A DNA stretch of 64,000 bases, taken from assembly GCF_003999375.1 (NCBI RefSeq), contig NZ_RJLC01000001.1, positions 51,381-115,380 of the forward strand. The letters run 5' to 3'. This stretch comes from Pseudidiomarina mangrovi. GTDB lineage: Bacteria; Pseudomonadota; Gammaproteobacteria; Enterobacterales; Alteromonadaceae. The notes under the pieces were generated by a model that ran no database searches, was not told where the DNA came from, and saw only the letters and a program-made list of their open reading frames with translations. How positions within the stretch are numbered: the first letter of the stretch is position 1; each line of letters begins with the position of its first letter. Below, piece by piece: positions 19,490-27,178 of the stretch. The position numbers were made by a program, and so were the translations under genes.

Positions 19490-20245
19490 ATGAGCCAAGC
19501 AACAAAAACCGCGGTGCTCTACCGCATGATGACGCCTAACCATCAGTGTCCGTATGGGCTGAAGACCCTCCACCTGCTGCGCTCCAAGGGCTATGAAGTC
19601 GACGATCAGCATTTGTCTAATGCCGATGAGACCAACGCCTTTAAAGCCAAGCATGACGTCAAAACTACGCCTCAGGTATTTATTGATGGTGAGCGCATTG
19701 GCGGTTATGAAGCGACCCGCAAGCATCTCGGTATGCCCGTAGCAGACCCAAATGCCACCACCTATCGGCCGGTTGCGGTACTATTTGCATTAACCGCGTT
19801 GAGTGCCTTGGCGCTGAATTACACCCTGTTTGGCACTTTCATATCGGTACAGGCCGCTGAATGGTTTATCGCGTTATCCATGGTGGTACTGGCGCTGTTG
19901 AAACTGCAAGACGTGGAAAGTTTCTCCACCATGTTTCTCAACTATGACCTGCTGGCCAAGCGCTGGGTGCCGTACGGTTATGTGTACCCCTACGCCGAAG
20001 GCTTGGCCGGAGTGTTGATGCTGGGTGGCTTGTTCAATTGGCTGTCGATACCCATCGCCTTGTTCATTGGCGGTATCGGTGCGGTGTCGGTATTCAAAGC
20101 GGTGTATATCGATAAACGGCAACTGAAATGTGCCTGCGTAGGCGGTGCCACCAAGGTGCCATTAGGTTTTGTGTCGCTGACCGAAAACCTGATGATGATC
20201 GCCATGGCGGTATGGATGCTTTACCGCCACGGCCTCGGTCTCTAA
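19490..20245 (+). CDS. Glutaredoxin-MauE/DoxX-like membrane fusion protein
   Basis: 251 residues. Residues 1-~85 are a glutaredoxin with a monothiol-type CPYG site at C20 and the cis-Pro motif TTPQVFIDGERIGG. Residues ~90-250 hold four TM helices of the MauE/DoxX type with a conserved KCACVGG cysteine pair. Predicted inner-membrane thiol redox protein with a cytosolic Grx head. Start supported by GGAG 8 nt before ATG 19490. Control by the divergent MerR regulator suggests induction by a thiophilic metal or oxidant. Confidence 0.85.
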   Translation: MSQATKTAVLYRMMTPNHQCPYGLKTLHLLRSKGYEVDDQHLSNADETNAFKAKHDVKTTPQVFIDGERIGGYEATRKHLGMPVADPNATTYRPVAVLFALTALSALALNYTLFGTFISVQAAEWFIALSMVVLALLKLQDVESFSTMFLNYDLLAKRWVPYGYVYPYAEGLAGVLMLGGLFNWLSIPIALFIGGIGAVSVFKAVYIDKRQLKCACVGGATKVPLGFVSLTENLMMIAMAVWMLYRHGLGL

Positions 20246-20865
20246 GCACTCGGAGCGCTATAGAACTGCCATAAGTCCACTAGCACGGGAATAATGGACG
20301 CCACCAATATCAGCCCCATAGTGATATTAAAGGCGCGTTGCATGACCGTGTTGGTGAGCACTTTACGCAACAGTGAGCCGAACACCAGCCACAGCCCCAC
20401 GCACGGAAATGCCACCAGCAAGAACGCCAAAGTAATGGCAAATACTTCCACCAAAGCATTGCCGTTGACCGTGGTGAAGGCGGCAACCGCACCAGATGCC
20501 ATCACCCAGGCTTTGGCGTTGATCCACTGAAATAGCGCCGCTTGAAAGAACGTCAGCGGCTTGCGCTCGCCCTTCTCAATCGCCTTCGGCTCAGCACTGG
20601 CGATATGCCACGCCAACCACAGCAAATACACCACACCGAGCACTTTGATCAGTTGGTGCAGGTTGGGGTAGCGGTCGAACACCACGCCAAAGCCCAAACC
20701 CACCAGCAACACCATCAGCGGGAAGCCCAAGCAGATGCCGAGGTAGTGCGGCATGCTCTGTTTCACCCCATAATTCACCCCCGACGACATGATCATGACG
20801 TTATTCGGGCCTGGTGTGATGGTGGTGCTGAAGGCAAAGAACAGTACAGCGATAAAAATATCCAT
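20242..20865 (-). CDS. LysE/RhtB-family exporter
   Basis: 207 residues, about six TM helices. Family start FFAFSTTITPGPNNVMIMSSGVNYG matches the LysE/RhtB signature (TPGPN). Exports amino acids or derivatives; substrate not predictable. Convergent with the preceding fusion gene (4-nt overlap). Confidence 0.9.
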   Translation of the reverse strand: MDIFIAVLFFAFSTTITPGPNNVMIMSSGVNYGVKQSMPHYLGICLGFPLMVLLVGLGFGVVFDRYPNLHQLIKVLGVVYLLWLAWHIASAEPKAIEKGERKPLTFFQAALFQWINAKAWVMASGAVAAFTTVNGNALVEVFAITLAFLLVAFPCVGLWLVFGSLLRKVLTNTVMQRAFNITMGLILVASIIPVLVDLWQFYSAPSA

Positions 20866-20950
20866 AAGTATCCATGCAGACGTGGTAAATAATGCTATTT
20901 ATAATACAGTGCTCTGTGAGAATGTCTTACAAAAACCAAAAGGATTGTTC

Positions 20951-21364
20951 ATGCGTTTAGTTCTTAGTGTTGCCGCTGCTGCGCTGTTATTCAGTGCTGC
21001 CGCTGAAGCCCGCTTTCCCAGCAAAACTTATATCAAAGATTACAATCGCGATAAGCAAACTGAGTTAGCCGCAGCCGAATTTAGCCCCGCCGGCATTAAG
21101 CCAACGCAAATGCTGATGCGTGGCATTGCTCATCAACAGCGACTGAATATGTCGGTGGCTTATAGTTTGCGTAGCGATCTCGACAGTAGCGCGGTCGCCA
21201 GCGCAGTGGCGGAAATCAGCAGTAGCCATCAAACAGCCGCTTGCGACTTTTTAGCGGCCATGAACAAGCGCTACAACGATGTTAAAGAAGTCGGCTACAA
21301 AATCACCTTAAGCCAAGACGGTGGTGATGTGGTGTATGAGGACAACCTCGCTTGCAAGAAATAG
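20951..21364 (+). CDS. Small secreted protein, paralogue 1
   Basis: 137 residues. Sec signal peptide (MRLVLSVAAAALLFSAAAEA, cleavage after AEA), then a domain starting FPSKTYIKDYN and holding two cysteines, one central (ACDFL) and one at the C-terminus (NLACKK), probably a disulfide in the periplasm. Same layout as the genes at 23029 and 23460 (FP..., mid Cys, terminal Cys). AAAGGA precedes ATG 20951. Function unknown. Confidence 0.7.
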   Translation: MRLVLSVAAAALLFSAAAEARFPSKTYIKDYNRDKQTELAAAEFSPAGIKPTQMLMRGIAHQQRLNMSVAYSLRSDLDSSAVASAVAEISSSHQTAACDFLAAMNKRYNDVKEVGYKITLSQDGGDVVYEDNLACKK

Positions 21365-21378
21365 CAGCATGAATCCTG

Positions 21379-21398
21379 CTTAAGTGCCTGCCCCTTAG
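21379..21398 (-). repeat. Dispersed element copy before hipB1
   Basis: CTTAAGTGCCTGCCCCTTAG, a single intergenic copy ending two bases before the -35 box of the hipBA promoter. Confidence 0.9.
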
Positions 21399-21400
21399 CT

Positions 21401-21464
21401 TTGACAAGATGCAGAATTGAAACTATAATTTCCAAATTAACAAATAGTGGAAATTATAGTTTCA
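21401..21464 (+). promoter_or_regulatory. hipBA-1 consensus promoter with operator dyad
   Basis: TTGACA (21401-21406), 17-bp spacer, TATAAT (21424-21429): a perfect sigma-70 consensus. A perfect 16-bp inverted repeat, TGAAACTATAATTTCC (21418-21433) and GGAAATTATAGTTTCA (21449-21464), covers the -10 box and ends at the A of the hipB start codon. It should be an autorepressor site. Confidence 0.85.
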
Positions 21465-21787
21465 TGAGCGAGCGTCGATCAGCCATTGTTTTCCCGAAAG
21501 ACCAACAGTATTTGCGGCTACTGGGGGAGAATATGCTGTTGGCACTTAAGCGCAGAAGAATCTCTCAAACGCTTTTGGCGCAACGTTCCGGTTTGTCTCG
21601 GCCAACCCTCCGTAAGATCTTCGCCGGTGACCCCACGGTATCCATGGGTCACTACATGGTGGTGTTGTCGATTCTAGGTCTCGCCGGTGATTTGGCGTTA
21701 GTAGCCAAAGATGATGAGTTCGGGCGCAAGTTACGTGATATCGAGCTACTCAAAAAATCAGCAAGGAATGCTAACCATGACTCGTAA
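21464..21787 (+). CDS. hipB: HipB-like XRE antitoxin, module 1
   Basis: 107 residues, Cro/C1 helix-turn-helix (NMLLALKRRRISQTLLAQRSGLSRPTLRKIFAGDPTVSMGHYMVVLSILGL). Start at 21464 because the start codon closes the operator dyad and the upstream residues are not antitoxin-like. No Shine-Dalgarno is visible, since the dyad occupies that space. Overlaps hipA by 11 nt. Confidence 0.85.
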   Translation: MSERRSAIVFPKDQQYLRLLGENMLLALKRRRISQTLLAQRSGLSRPTLRKIFAGDPTVSMGHYMVVLSILGLAGDLALVAKDDEFGRKLRDIELLKKSARNANHDS

Positions 21788-23015
21788 TATTGATGTTTAT
21801 GCCGACTGGGCCAACCTCGAACAGACCACCCTTATCGGCAGCTTAAATGCCGACCAAATTCGAGGTAAAGAAGTATTCAGTTTCAGCTACCACTTAGCGT
21901 GGTTAGAATCTCCGGATGCCTTGGCCATAGACCCACGTTTGCAGCTGTTCGCGGGTACTCAATATAACGATGACAGTGACAGGAATTTCCGTATATTTTT
22001 GGACTCCTGCCCTGACAGGTGGGGTCGATTACTAATGCAACGACGCGAGGCGGCACAAGCATTACAACAGGGCCGACCACGTCGTACGCTAATGGAAACG
22101 GATTATCTGTTAGGTGTGCATGATATCCACCGCATGGGTGCGTTGCGTTTCAAGACACCACGTAGTTCAGCGTTTCTGGACAATGACCCGAGTTTTGCCG
22201 CTCCCCCTCTGACGCATTTGCGCGAGCTCGAGGCCGCAGTGTGGCAGATTGAGCGAGCCAGTGATTTAACTGACCCAGAATATCTGCATTGGCTGTCGCT
22301 ACTGATTGCTCCGGGTTCATCATTAGGTGGGGCGCGACCTAAAGCGTCTGTGCTCAATGGTAAGCAGCTATGGCTTGCCAAATTTCCTAGTCGACATGAT
22401 GATTACGACGTTGGCCTGTGGGAGTTTCTGATCTACCGACTGGCCGTAAATGCTGGCATTGATATGGCCCCAAGTGACGTGCAACAGTTTGGCGCCAATC
22501 ACCATACTTTCTTAACGCAACGCTTTGACCGGCATGGCGAGCAGCGTCTGCATTTTGCCTCAGCAATGACGTTACTTGGATGCTATGATGGCCAGGTGGG
22601 TGCAAGCTACCTTGAGTTAGCGCAATTCCTGATCAACTTTGGTGGCAATAGTGACGCCGATTTGCAGCAATTGTGGCGGCGTATGGTTTTTAATGTATTG
22701 GTGTCTAACACCGATGACCACCTGCGTAATCATGGCTTTATTTATGGTGATGGTGGTTGGCGATTGTCGAAAGCTTATGATCTGAACGCGAATCCGCAGG
22801 GTACAGGGCTGAATTTGAACATTAATGAAACGGATAATCGCCTAGATCTGGAATTAGTGCGTTCAGTCGCACATTATTTTCGTCTTTCGCCGCAAAAAGC
22901 GACTAGCATTATTGCGGAAGTATCAGCAGCAGTTCAAAATTGGCCATTACTTGCCAAGCAGCTCGGAATTCGCAAGATTGAGCAGCAGCTTACGCAAGCA
23001 GCATTTAGGCTTTAA
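21777..23015 (+). CDS. hipA: HipA-like Ser/Thr kinase toxin, module 1
   Basis: 412 residues. Couple_hipA-type N-terminal domain (VYADWANLEQTTLIGSLNADQIRGKEVFSFSY), then HipA_C kinase core with GGARPK (phosphate loop/activation region), KFPSRHDD, TDDHLRNHGF (catalytic Asp) and LSKAYDLN (metal-binding Asp). Phosphorylates a cytosolic target in the family (GltX in E. coli); target here unknown. AAGGA 9 nt before ATG 21777. Confidence 0.9.
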   Translation: MTRNIDVYADWANLEQTTLIGSLNADQIRGKEVFSFSYHLAWLESPDALAIDPRLQLFAGTQYNDDSDRNFRIFLDSCPDRWGRLLMQRREAAQALQQGRPRRTLMETDYLLGVHDIHRMGALRFKTPRSSAFLDNDPSFAAPPLTHLRELEAAVWQIERASDLTDPEYLHWLSLLIAPGSSLGGARPKASVLNGKQLWLAKFPSRHDDYDVGLWEFLIYRLAVNAGIDMAPSDVQQFGANHHTFLTQRFDRHGEQRLHFASAMTLLGCYDGQVGASYLELAQFLINFGGNSDADLQQLWRRMVFNVLVSNTDDHLRNHGFIYGDGGWRLSKAYDLNANPQGTGLNLNINETDNRLDLELVRSVAHYFRLSPQKATSIIAEVSAAVQNWPLLAKQLGIRKIEQQLTQAAFRL

Positions 23016-23028
23016 CTCAGGATATCTC

Positions 23029-23463
23029 ATGACATTTAACTATTGGTTTGCCGGTGCGCTGTTCGCTAGCGCTAGTTTTAGTAGTCTAGCCGATGACAGC
23101 TTCCCCGATGCGGACAGGCTGGCGGCTATGAATGCGTTTATGGCCGAAGAAGTTTCCCTAGAAACCGGCTATGACGCGGGTGGCTTGCGCTATTTGAGTA
23201 TGGTTGTGGGTGCTGATGAGGCCACTAAAACCATGAGCATGGCGCTGCAGTTAGAGATGGATGCTAACTTATCCATTGAGGAACGGCGCGAAATCAGTAC
23301 GTCGATGGGTTTTGAGCACGAGTACTTTAGTTGCCAGTTCTTAAGCGAATATTTGCCATTATTTTCGGCAACTACGGCATTTACCACACGTATTACGCTG
23401 ACATCAGCCGATGGGCAGGTATGGTATAACGCCGCTGACACCTGTGAATTGGGGGAATTATGA
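23029..23463 (+). CDS. Small secreted protein, paralogue 2
   Basis: 144 residues. Signal peptide MTFNYWFAGALFASASFSSLA, then FPDADRLAAMNAFMAEEVSLETG..GLRYLSMVVG, a central Cys (FSCQFL) and C-terminal Cys (DTCELG). Clearly aligned in layout with the next gene (AMAEEV...GLR...AM) and more distantly with the gene at 20951. Start set by the signal peptide. Overlaps the next gene by 4 nt. Function unknown. Confidence 0.7.
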   Translation: MTFNYWFAGALFASASFSSLADDSFPDADRLAAMNAFMAEEVSLETGYDAGGLRYLSMVVGADEATKTMSMALQLEMDANLSIEERREISTSMGFEHEYFSCQFLSEYLPLFSATTAFTTRITLTSADGQVWYNAADTCELGEL

Positions 23464-23903
23464 GCACGGCGAAATGGGCGTTGGGATTATTGGTCGGGTT
23501 GCTGCTAAATACCGCAGCCGTGGCGCAAGCTAACTTTCCAGAGCAAAGCTACATCGATGAAATGAATGCGGCGATGGCTGAAGAAGTGAAATCGCAAGCC
23601 GGCACTTTCGATGAAGAAGGGCTGCGGGTCATTGCCATGAATGTGGCCATTGATCGACCTACACTTAGCATGATGATGGCCATGGGTATGTTGGTGAGTG
23701 ATGCGGTCGCTGCTGACGCACTGAAAGTGATGATTGATGACCTACGTGCTGACCATTTTGAATTGGCCTGTAGTTTGTATGGTGATTACCTAGTTGATTA
23801 TGCAGACATTGACTCATTCAACTTGCATTTTGTGGTGGTTACCGAAGATCGTCAACCACTCTATGACGAAGAGCAAACCTGCACCATTGATGATATTTGG
23901 TAA
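23460..23903 (+). CDS. Small secreted protein, paralogue 3
   Basis: 147 residues. Signal peptide MSTAKWALGLLVGLLLNTAAVAQA, then FPEQSYIDEMNAAMAEEVKSQAG..EGLRVIAMNV, central Cys (LACSLY) and terminal Cys (QTCTID). Translationally coupled to paralogue 2. The three paralogues suggest local duplication of a periplasmic factor into which hipBA was later inserted. Confidence 0.7.
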   Translation: MSTAKWALGLLVGLLLNTAAVAQANFPEQSYIDEMNAAMAEEVKSQAGTFDEEGLRVIAMNVAIDRPTLSMMMAMGMLVSDAVAADALKVMIDDLRADHFELACSLYGDYLVDYADIDSFNLHFVVVTEDRQPLYDEEQTCTIDDIW

Positions 23904-23920
23904 CTGCCAGCCCCTTAAGG
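23902..23920 (+). repeat. Degenerate dispersed element at a stop codon
   Basis: ACTGCCAGCCCCTTAAGG variant overlapping the stop of paralogue 3; shares the CTGCC.GCCCCTTAAG core with copies at 48908 and 52953. Confidence 0.6.
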
Positions 23921-23930
23921 GGTTTAAATA

Positions 23931-23957
23931 AAAACGGGCCTTTGCGGCCCGTTTTTT
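23931..23957. terminator. Bidirectional rho-independent terminator
   Basis: AAAACGGGCC / GGCCCGTTTT, perfect 10-bp stem with a 5-nt loop and A/T tails on both sides, located between convergent genes (paralogue 3 on +, GlsB on -). Confidence 0.92.
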
Positions 23958-23966
23958 GTGTGTGGA

Positions 23967-24215
23967 TTATTTCTTCTTGAGCATGCCCACGAACCAGAGC
24001 AGTACAATAGCGCCCACGGTTGCGACAATAATACTGCCGATCATGCCGCCGGTAGATTGTAAGCCGAGTAAGCCGAACAAAAAGCCGCCAATATAAGCGC
24101 CAACTACGCCTACCACCATGTTGCCAATCAGGCCCATGCCACCGCCTTTGATGACTTTACCAGCCAACCAACCCGCGATTAAACCGACCAACAAAAATGC
24201 AATTAAGCCCATCAT
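23967..24215 (-). CDS. GlsB/YeaQ/YmgE-family membrane protein
   Basis: 82 residues, three TM helices with the Gly-rich transglycosylase-associated (Transgly_assoc) pattern LIAGWLAGKVIKGGGMGLIGNMVVGVVGAYIGGFLFGLLG. Stress-linked inner-membrane protein of unknown activity. AAGGAG upstream; ATG 24215 or 24212. Confidence 0.92.
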   Translation of the reverse strand: MMGLIAFLLVGLIAGWLAGKVIKGGGMGLIGNMVVGVVGAYIGGFLFGLLGLQSTGGMIGSIIVATVGAIVLLWFVGMLKKK

Positions 24216-24348
24216 GATCTCCTTGTTATTATCGTTATATTAGCCTGCGCTTGCGGCGCGTGCTGGTATAGGTATAGCAGATAAAATCAGAGAACACAGC
24301 CTAATTCTGGTGCTACTCATTTGATGGGGCACGACTTATACTCGCAGC

Positions 24349-25884
24349 ATGAATCATAACTCTTATATTCTTTTTGCAGCGGCATTTATGATGCTCGTGG
24401 CTTTTATTGTCGAGAGCCTAGTTGGTGACACATTAGCCGAACACCACATTCAGCCCAGTGACCTAGAATGGTTGCCGCTGCTGTTTGGTGCGGTCATCGC
24501 AGCGGGCATAACCTTGCTGGTAGTGCGCCACACCGGCTACGTAGACTGGTGCGAAGGGCTGAATAGACGTATCACCGACGACGCTTGGTACTATCGCCCG
24601 TGGGCCAGCTCACTGTGGCTGTTTTTGCTGCTATTCATGGTGTGTTATACGCTGGTCAATAACGCCTACCGGCTGGTTCCCAATACCGTCACCATGCAGG
24701 TTTACCATGCTCAGATTCTACGCAATGCTAGCTTGGCAGTGCCAGAAATTGCTGACACCTTGTCATTACCCATGCGCACCACCAAGCGCAATACCCAAGT
24801 CATAGAAAAGGATTCATGGGGCTATAAACTCTGGTTGGCATTTGCTATGCCGCGCTATGTCAACGATGCCGAAAAGCTTGCTTACGCCGAGCAACATTCA
24901 GCTATGTTGCAGCAAGCGGCACTGCTCGATGGTGGCGATCGCTACTTCAACCCAACGCTGGATACGTCGCGCACCTTTGCGGTGCTGCAGGCACTATTCC
25001 GCTTGAATAGTTATGGTCAACTTATGGTCAATCACGTCAGTAAAGACGTGTATATGACCTATTACTACCCGCGGCTGATTGAGTTTTTCCTCAACAACGG
25101 CTTGCAGGTGAAAGTTACCTTGCCAAACGGACAAAAGCGCACCTTAAAAGAACAATTAGTGCGCGAGCACTTTGAACGCTACCCCGCTACCGATGCCGTT
25201 GTCAGAGAGATAAATGGACAGCTTTACCAAGCGTTTAATAAAGACGTGATACAAAATTACTCGATACTCATGTTGATTCATTTCTCTAACAAGGAGCGTT
25301 ATGACAGCCTAGGCGACATGCTGGACTACCACCATACCAATCAAGAATTTGAGCGCGATGGCTTAACATACGAAAACCTGCGCGCACTGGTGCATCATGT
25401 GGTGGATGACAATGCGCATTACACGCTCATGAGCGAGCTAGCAGACGACGTGTTCCCGCTTGATAGCGGGAACTTTTATGCCAACGCTCTAGCATACAAG
25501 GCTGATGATGCTGACTATAGCTTAGCCACCTTTGTACTCAGCGATACCTTTGCCGACCTCAATGCTCGTAACGGTGGGGTGTTCGCTATAGATACCAGGT
25601 TGCTCGCCGACACCTTGCGATATTTGAACCGGCCAGTGAGGGGCTGGCGCGGAAACGGTTGGAACATAGGCAGTGCCGCCATAGTGTACCCGCCATTTCG
25701 TAACTATGTGACCCAGTTAAAGCCGAGTCAGTTAGATCCGAAATCAACCGAGTTCCTCAATCGCTATTTGACCGTGCCCTACGGTGGATTGGCCGCGCTG
25801 AGCCTGGTGGTTCTGCTGTTATTGCCTGGTTTGCTGGTGAGCCTGATTAAGATTGGGCAACCATCACGCCATGTAAGGCGGTAG
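24349..25884 (+). CDS. Hypothetical membrane protein, 511 residues
   Basis: Not recognised. Three TM segments near the N-terminus (~5-25, ~42-62, ~85-105), a ~370-residue soluble, probably periplasmic domain rich in Tyr/Asp/His with no familiar motif, and one C-terminal TM (~482-505, LAALSLVVLLLLPGLLVSLI). No signal peptidase site. Stand-alone gene, overlapping the convergent YbjN-like gene by 21 bp. Composition resembles neighbouring core genes. Confidence 0.7.
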   Translation: MNHNSYILFAAAFMMLVAFIVESLVGDTLAEHHIQPSDLEWLPLLFGAVIAAGITLLVVRHTGYVDWCEGLNRRITDDAWYYRPWASSLWLFLLLFMVCYTLVNNAYRLVPNTVTMQVYHAQILRNASLAVPEIADTLSLPMRTTKRNTQVIEKDSWGYKLWLAFAMPRYVNDAEKLAYAEQHSAMLQQAALLDGGDRYFNPTLDTSRTFAVLQALFRLNSYGQLMVNHVSKDVYMTYYYPRLIEFFLNNGLQVKVTLPNGQKRTLKEQLVREHFERYPATDAVVREINGQLYQAFNKDVIQNYSILMLIHFSNKERYDSLGDMLDYHHTNQEFERDGLTYENLRALVHHVVDDNAHYTLMSELADDVFPLDSGNFYANALAYKADDADYSLATFVLSDTFADLNARNGGVFAIDTRLLADTLRYLNRPVRGWRGNGWNIGSAAIVYPPFRNYVTQLKPSQLDPKSTEFLNRYLTVPYGGLAALSLVVLLLLPGLLVSLIKIGQPSRHVRR

Positions 25885-26322
25885 CTCGGGCTCTTCGGGG
25901 TCAATCAGCATGGCGAGGTCGTTGCGCAGCACATAGGTGTAGTGCAGCAGCGCTTCAATGTGGCGGTAATAGTCGTCCTCGCTGATGCCGTTGGGGCCGA
26001 GCATCAGGGTGTAGTCGTAGCAAACCTCATCGCCCTCTACCAGCATGGCGGCGCCGAAGCGCACATAGGCATTGAAGGCCAATAAAAACCGCAGTACCTG
26101 CTCGGGCTGCGCGTGTTCTGGCAAGTCACTGAGATTGAACACATAGCGCGAGGCGAACTTCACGCATTGGTAGTCGCTGCCCTCAAAGGCAGTGATCTGC
26201 ACTTGAATGGGCTTGCCATCGTCGTCGCAGAACCCCAACAGCAGCATGTCGTCTTCCACCTCGCGGTAGGTCAGGTCGTCTTTATCGAAATATGCTTTCA
26301 GCTGATTGATGAGGGTAAGCAT
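25864..26322 (-). CDS. YbjN-like domain protein
   Basis: 152 residues, soluble and acidic. Fold pattern (short N-terminal helix, strands, N..V..G.AML..GDEVCYDYTLMLGPNGIS..DYYRHIEALLHYTYVLRNDL) resembles the YbjN/type III chaperone-like family; assignment is tentative. AAGGA lies 7 nt upstream of ATG 26322. Stand-alone; no obvious partner. Confidence 0.5.
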   Translation of the reverse strand: MLTLINQLKAYFDKDDLTYREVEDDMLLLGFCDDDGKPIQVQITAFEGSDYQCVKFASRYVFNLSDLPEHAQPEQVLRFLLAFNAYVRFGAAMLVEGDEVCYDYTLMLGPNGISEDDYYRHIEALLHYTYVLRNDLAMLIDPEEPELPPYMA

Positions 26323-26520
26323 GATTGATCCTTGATAACAGGTGCGCTGTATGGGTGGAGCATACAAAGATGATGCTGGCATTGAAAGGGCTAATTCGGT
26401 ACAAGTATAGCTAATCATCACAATACGAGAATGCCGCTGCTATTGCTGGTGGATGTCGTACACCAGAGTGAATCTATGACGCGACGCAAGCGATCGTAGT
26501 CTGTGATAGGGTGAAATCGT

Positions 26521-27178
26521 GTCAAGTGACATGATCTTGAATCAAATTGCGTCAAATGACGCTGTTTTAAACGAAATAGAGTCATTTGACGTGAAAACAA
26601 GCAAAACACAGTCAAGTGACATGAAAGTGGGCTAAATCGAGTCAGTTGACACGAAAGCGGGGCTAATCTGGTCATTTGACATGAAAGCAGGCCGAATCGA
26701 GTCAAATGACACGAAAATAAGCGGAATACAGTCAAGTGACACGAAAACGGGGACAATCTAGTCATTTGACATGAAAGCTGGCTGAATCGAGTCAGATGAC
26801 ACGAAAATAGGCGGAACACAGTCAAGTGACACGATAATAGGGTGAATCTAGTCATTTGACATGAAAGCTGGCTGAATCGAGTCAGATGACACGAATAAAT
26901 AGAAAAGCCATGTCAGTTGACATTAAAAATTAGCCAAAACACATCAACTGACGCGAATTAAACATGAAATAGCGTCAACTGACTGTTAAATGGCAGATAA
27001 AACAGTCAGATGACACGAAAGTGACGCAAAATAGCGTCAAATGACATGAAAGCGACACAGAACAGCGTCAAATGACGCATAACAAGGCAAAAACGCATCA
27101 ACTGACACGGAAACCAGTCAAGTGAATGGCATAAACAAGTCAAATGACACTAAATTAATAAAAAACGCATCAGGTGAC
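26521..27178. repeat. Array of 23 phased GTCA-NN-TGAC palindromes
   Basis: Palindromes start at 26521, 26551, 26581, 26611, 26641, 26671, 26701, 26731, 26761, 26791, 26821, 26851, 26881, 26912, 26943, 26974, 27005, 27036, 27067, 27097, 27117, 27139 and 27169. Nineteen have perfect GTCA/TGAC arms; 26943, 27097 and 27169 have ATCA on the left, 27117 has TGAA on the right. The central dinucleotide varies freely (AG, AA, TT, GT, GA, AC, GG). Spacing is exactly 30 bp for the first 13 copies, then 31 bp, about three helical turns. Interspaces are alike in the first half (..CGAAA....GAATCGA) but diverged in the second half, while the arms stay fixed. This argues for selection on a DNA site bound by a dimeric protein. 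The last copies overlap the start of the methyltransferase-HNH gene. Confidence 0.95.
26671..26900. repeat. 90-bp higher-order tandem repeat within the array
   Basis: Blocks starting at 26671, 26761 and 26851 are near-identical 90-bp units (three palindromes each; the third is cut short). Centre order TT, AA/GA, AG repeats, showing recent expansion by unequal crossover or slippage. Confidence 0.85.

Noticed and set aside
26418-26855. 145-residue antisense ORF with 10-residue repeats (SCHLTRF)
   Set aside because: It is open because 30 bp is a multiple of three; the period turns to 31 bp further on, and the DNA palindrome rather than the peptide is conserved.
26521-27178. CRISPR array
   Set aside because: Repeat is only 10 bp and palindromic, interspaces resemble one another and are not unique spacers, and no cas gene is near.
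26521-27178. Tandem guide-RNA (TIGR-like) array
   Set aside because: HNH domain noted, but no Nop-type RNA-binding domain is visible and interspaces are not distinct guides.
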